From NCBI RefSeq assembly GCF_963669205.1, contig NZ_OY769915.1:2702001-2766000 (forward strand): a stretch of 64,000 nucleotides of DNA. Reading direction: 5' to 3'. Shown piece after piece: positions 61,997 through 64,000 of this stretch (within the stretch, counting starts at the first letter, position 1; each line of letters opens with the position of its first letter). Source of the stretch: an uncultured Roseibium sp. (GTDB lineage: Bacteria > Pseudomonadota > Alphaproteobacteria > Rhizobiales > Stappiaceae). Under the pieces are notes generated by a model. That model ran no database searches. It saw only the letters and a list, made by a program, of their open reading frames with translations, and was not told the origin of the DNA. A program made the translations under genes and the position numbers.

Positions 61997-63820
61997 CTTT
62001 CAATGATCAATAACTCCGATGAGGAAGACGGGCGGCTCGTACTCGGGGTCGCCAGATCGGCGAACGACAACGCCTGGCGCGAGCGTCTGAGCGCAGCCGA
62101 GGCTCGGACGGCGATGGCTATCGCGCAGGTGGAGGGCATTCCGGACGTGTTGGCGCGCGTCCTCGCCGCGCGCGGCGTTACGCAGGAAAAGGCGGCCGAC
62201 TTTCTGGAGCCGACCCTCAAGTCCCTGATGCCTGATCCGTCCGGCCTGCAGGACATGGACGCTGCGGTCGAAAGGATCGCGGATGCCGTCCAGGCGGCGA
62301 AGAAAATCGCGATCTTCGGCGACTATGACGTCGACGGCGCGACCTCTTCCGCGATTTTTGCCAAATACCTCAACTGGCTGGGTCTGGATCCGATCATCCA
62401 CATCCCTGATCGCATCGTGGAGGGGTATGGTCCCAATGGTCCTGCAATCGAACACCTGCATGCAGGCGGCGCGGAATTGCTGGTCACGCTGGATTGCGGC
62501 AGTACCTCGTCCGAAGCGTTCGAAACTGCCCGGTCCCTGAACCTCGACGTGGTTGTCATCGACCACCACCAGGTTGGCGAAACGCTTCCCGAAGTCGCGG
62601 CACTGGTCAACCCGAACCGGCAGGACGACCTGTCCGGCCAGGGGCATCTGGCAGCGGTGGGGGTCACGTTTCTCTTCCTTGTCGGCCTGAACAGGGAGCT
62701 CAGGCGGCGCGGCGCATTCGAGAGTGGCCGGCAACCGGATCTGATGTCACTGCTCGATCTCGTCGCCCTTGGAACCGTCTGTGACGTGGTTCCGCTCAAG
62801 GACCTGAACCGCGCCTATGTCACGCGGGGTCTGGCGGTCATGCATCAGCGCCAAAATCCGGGTCTCACCGCGCTGGCCGATGTGGCCCGGGTGAACGGCA
62901 GGCCTGTTCCATATCACCTGGGATTTCTTGTCGGGCCGAGAATCAACGCCGGCGGCCGGATCGGTGATGCCGCCCTTGGCGCGCGGCTGCTCACCACGCA
63001 GGACAGTCACGAGGCCCGCGCAATCGCCGAGCGGCTTGATCAGCTGAACAACGAACGCCAGGCGATGGAAGCGCACATGCTGGAAGAAGCGGGCGCTGAA
63101 GCGCTCGCGGCCATCGATGCACGTGACCCGGCCGTGCTACTCACCGGGTCCGAAGACTGGCATCCGGGCATTGTCGGGCTGATTGCCTCGCGCTTGAAGG
63201 AGGCGCATAGACGGCCGGCATTCGCCATTGCCTACGATGCCTCGGGCAAGGGGACAGGCTCCGGCAGGTCCGTTCACGGTGTCGACCTCGGCGCCGCCGT
63301 ACGCAAGGCTGTCGATATAGGCCTTCTGGAGAAGGGCGGGGGTCACGCCATGGCCGCCGGCCTGACCGTACAGCGCGAAAACGCCAAGGAGCTCGAAGAG
63401 TTTTTCAATCAAACTCTCAGGGACGACGTTGAAGGTGCCACAAGTAAACGTGAAATCCGGGTCGATGCTGCGCTGACGGCGACGGGTGCTACCCTGGATC
63501 TGGTGGAACTGCTTGAAAAAGCCGGACCCTTTGGGGCAGGCCATTCCGAGCCGGTCTTTGCATTTCCCGCGCACCGCATCTCTTTTGCCGATGTTGTTGG
63601 AAAGGGGCATGTCCGGGCGACCATCGCCGCTGGCGATGGAGCGTCCTTGAAGGCCATCTGCTTCAAGGCGGAGGACAAACCGCACGGCCGCATGTTGCTG
63701 GAAGGCAGGGGCCGCAATCTGCATCTGGTCGGGACGCTCTCGATAGATACCTGGCAGGGGACACCCAAGGTACAGTTGCGCATCCTCGACGTTGCCGATC
63801 CCCAGAAGACGCGCCTGTAA
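61994..63820 (+). CDS. recJ: Single-strand-specific 5'-3' exonuclease RecJ
   Basis: Degrades single-stranded DNA 5' to 3' in recombination and mismatch repair. The 608-residue protein has the DHH domain with FGDYDVDGATSS (motif I), VTLDCGS and VVIDHHQVGE, and GTVCDVVPL. The DHHA1 domain has SEDWHPGIVGLIASRLKE and LEKGGGHAMAAGL, with an OB-fold at the C-terminus. All catalytic Asp/His residues are visible. The TTG at 61994 is chosen because AGGA lies seven bases upstream; an ATG at 62003 lacks one. The ribosome-binding site and TTG lie in the decayed repeat end. Fourth gene of the housekeeping run. Confidence 0.94.
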   Translation: MLSMINNSDEEDGRLVLGVARSANDNAWRERLSAAEARTAMAIAQVEGIPDVLARVLAARGVTQEKAADFLEPTLKSLMPDPSGLQDMDAAVERIADAVQAAKKIAIFGDYDVDGATSSAIFAKYLNWLGLDPIIHIPDRIVEGYGPNGPAIEHLHAGGAELLVTLDCGSTSSEAFETARSLNLDVVVIDHHQVGETLPEVAALVNPNRQDDLSGQGHLAAVGVTFLFLVGLNRELRRRGAFESGRQPDLMSLLDLVALGTVCDVVPLKDLNRAYVTRGLAVMHQRQNPGLTALADVARVNGRPVPYHLGFLVGPRINAGGRIGDAALGARLLTTQDSHEARAIAERLDQLNNERQAMEAHMLEEAGAEALAAIDARDPAVLLTGSEDWHPGIVGLIASRLKEAHRRPAFAIAYDASGKGTGSGRSVHGVDLGAAVRKAVDIGLLEKGGGHAMAAGLTVQRENAKELEEFFNQTLRDDVEGATSKREIRVDAALTATGATLDLVELLEKAGPFGAGHSEPVFAFPAHRISFADVVGKGHVRATIAAGDGASLKAICFKAEDKPHGRMLLEGRGRNLHLVGTLSIDTWQGTPKVQLRILDVADPQKTRL

Positions 63821-63841
63821 GCTCACCTCGGTAAGAGGCCA

Positions 63842-63856
63842 TTAACCAAACCCTAA
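63842..63856 (+). promoter_or_regulatory. Possible CtrA-like site before the last gene
   Basis: TTAA-N7-CTAA (63842-63856) differs by one base from the TTAA-N7-TTAA consensus of the alphaproteobacterial cell-cycle regulator CtrA, about 50 bases before the next start codon. One imperfect match in AT-containing intergenic DNA may be chance. Confidence 0.3.
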
Positions 63857-63903
63857 GGCTCGCTGCGTAAGTTTTGTTCACGAAGGAATCGTGAGGGAAA
63901 GAT

Positions 63904-64000
63904 ATGCGCGCTCAGAATGAGCTTTCGCCATATTTTGCGGAAATTGACAAACGCACCGACAACGCGCTGAAGGGCATCCGCGAAGTGCGCAGGTCGGCGA
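63904..64000 (+). CDS. N-terminus of a gene cut by the window edge
   Basis: An ATG at 63904 with GAGGGA upstream opens a frame that continues to the window end (MRAQNELSPYFAEIDKRTDN…, 32 codons). The start is polar and helical with no signal peptide. Too little is visible to name a family. It is 83 bases after recJ on the same strand and may have its own promoter. Confidence 0.6.
   Translation, partial: MRAQNELSPYFAEIDKRTDNALKGIREVRRSA

Overview
The window looks like chromosomal DNA of a GC-rich alphaproteobacterium of the Hyphomicrobiales. A marine member of the Roseibium/Labrenzia (Stappiaceae) group is my best guess. This is inferred from gene content and order: PaaI thioesterase-rplM-rpsI, aminotransferase-hom-glpX-recJ, tamA-tamB, class I phaC, and a GcvT-type dimethylglycine dehydrogenase homologue. 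No rRNA, tRNA, CRISPR array, phage or complete transposase gene was seen.

Layout. 0-6 kb: a minus-strand run with a DUF1963 protein, a [4Fe-4S] class I fumarase and a YceI-cytochrome b561-YceI cluster. 6-13 kb: a plus-strand run with a glycerophosphodiesterase, a FecR-domain protein with an Asn/Ser/Gly repeat tail coupled to a CHASE2-PAS-(degenerate GGDEF)-EAL protein, and a DeoR regulator overlapping an MFS transporter. 13-26 kb: minus-strand succinate-semialdehyde dehydrogenase, an XRE regulator, TamB and TamA (outer-membrane assembly), FolD, an AGE-family epimerase and a non-pyrrolysine MttB-family methyltransferase. 26-35 kb: an accessory zone with an autotransporter between two long direct repeats and a 1378-residue RTX/Ig-like secreted protein. 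35-43 kb: a dimethylglycine/sarcosine dehydrogenase-like protein, a homocysteine S-methyltransferase, a ferric-reductase-type oxidoreductase, a thioesterase and the L13-S9 operon. 43-48 kb: a second accessory zone with a cupin, a sulfotransferase, a MATE exporter and small orphans. 48-58 kb: a MerR/MFS pair, guanine deaminase facing an agmatinase-family enzyme, a PAS-GAF-GGDEF-EAL protein, phaC and a small lipoprotein. 58-64 kb: a housekeeping run of aminotransferase, homoserine dehydrogenase, GlpX and RecJ, ending in a gene cut by the window edge.

Functional threads. FolD, the MttB homologue, the dimethylglycine dehydrogenase homologue and the homocysteine methyltransferase together suggest one-carbon recovery from methylated amines such as glycine betaine. 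TamA/TamB could assemble the autotransporter. Two EAL proteins turn over c-di-GMP.

The most unusual feature is a set of short non-coding elements bounded by CTAG. Two ~270-bp copies have near-perfect inverted ends, one more has divergent ends, and there are truncated copies and solo ends. Several sit exactly at gene 3' ends, where the CTAG supplies the TAG stop codon. A second dispersed repeat (about 330-560 bp) flanks the autotransporter as direct copies and recurs inverted near the sulfotransferase.
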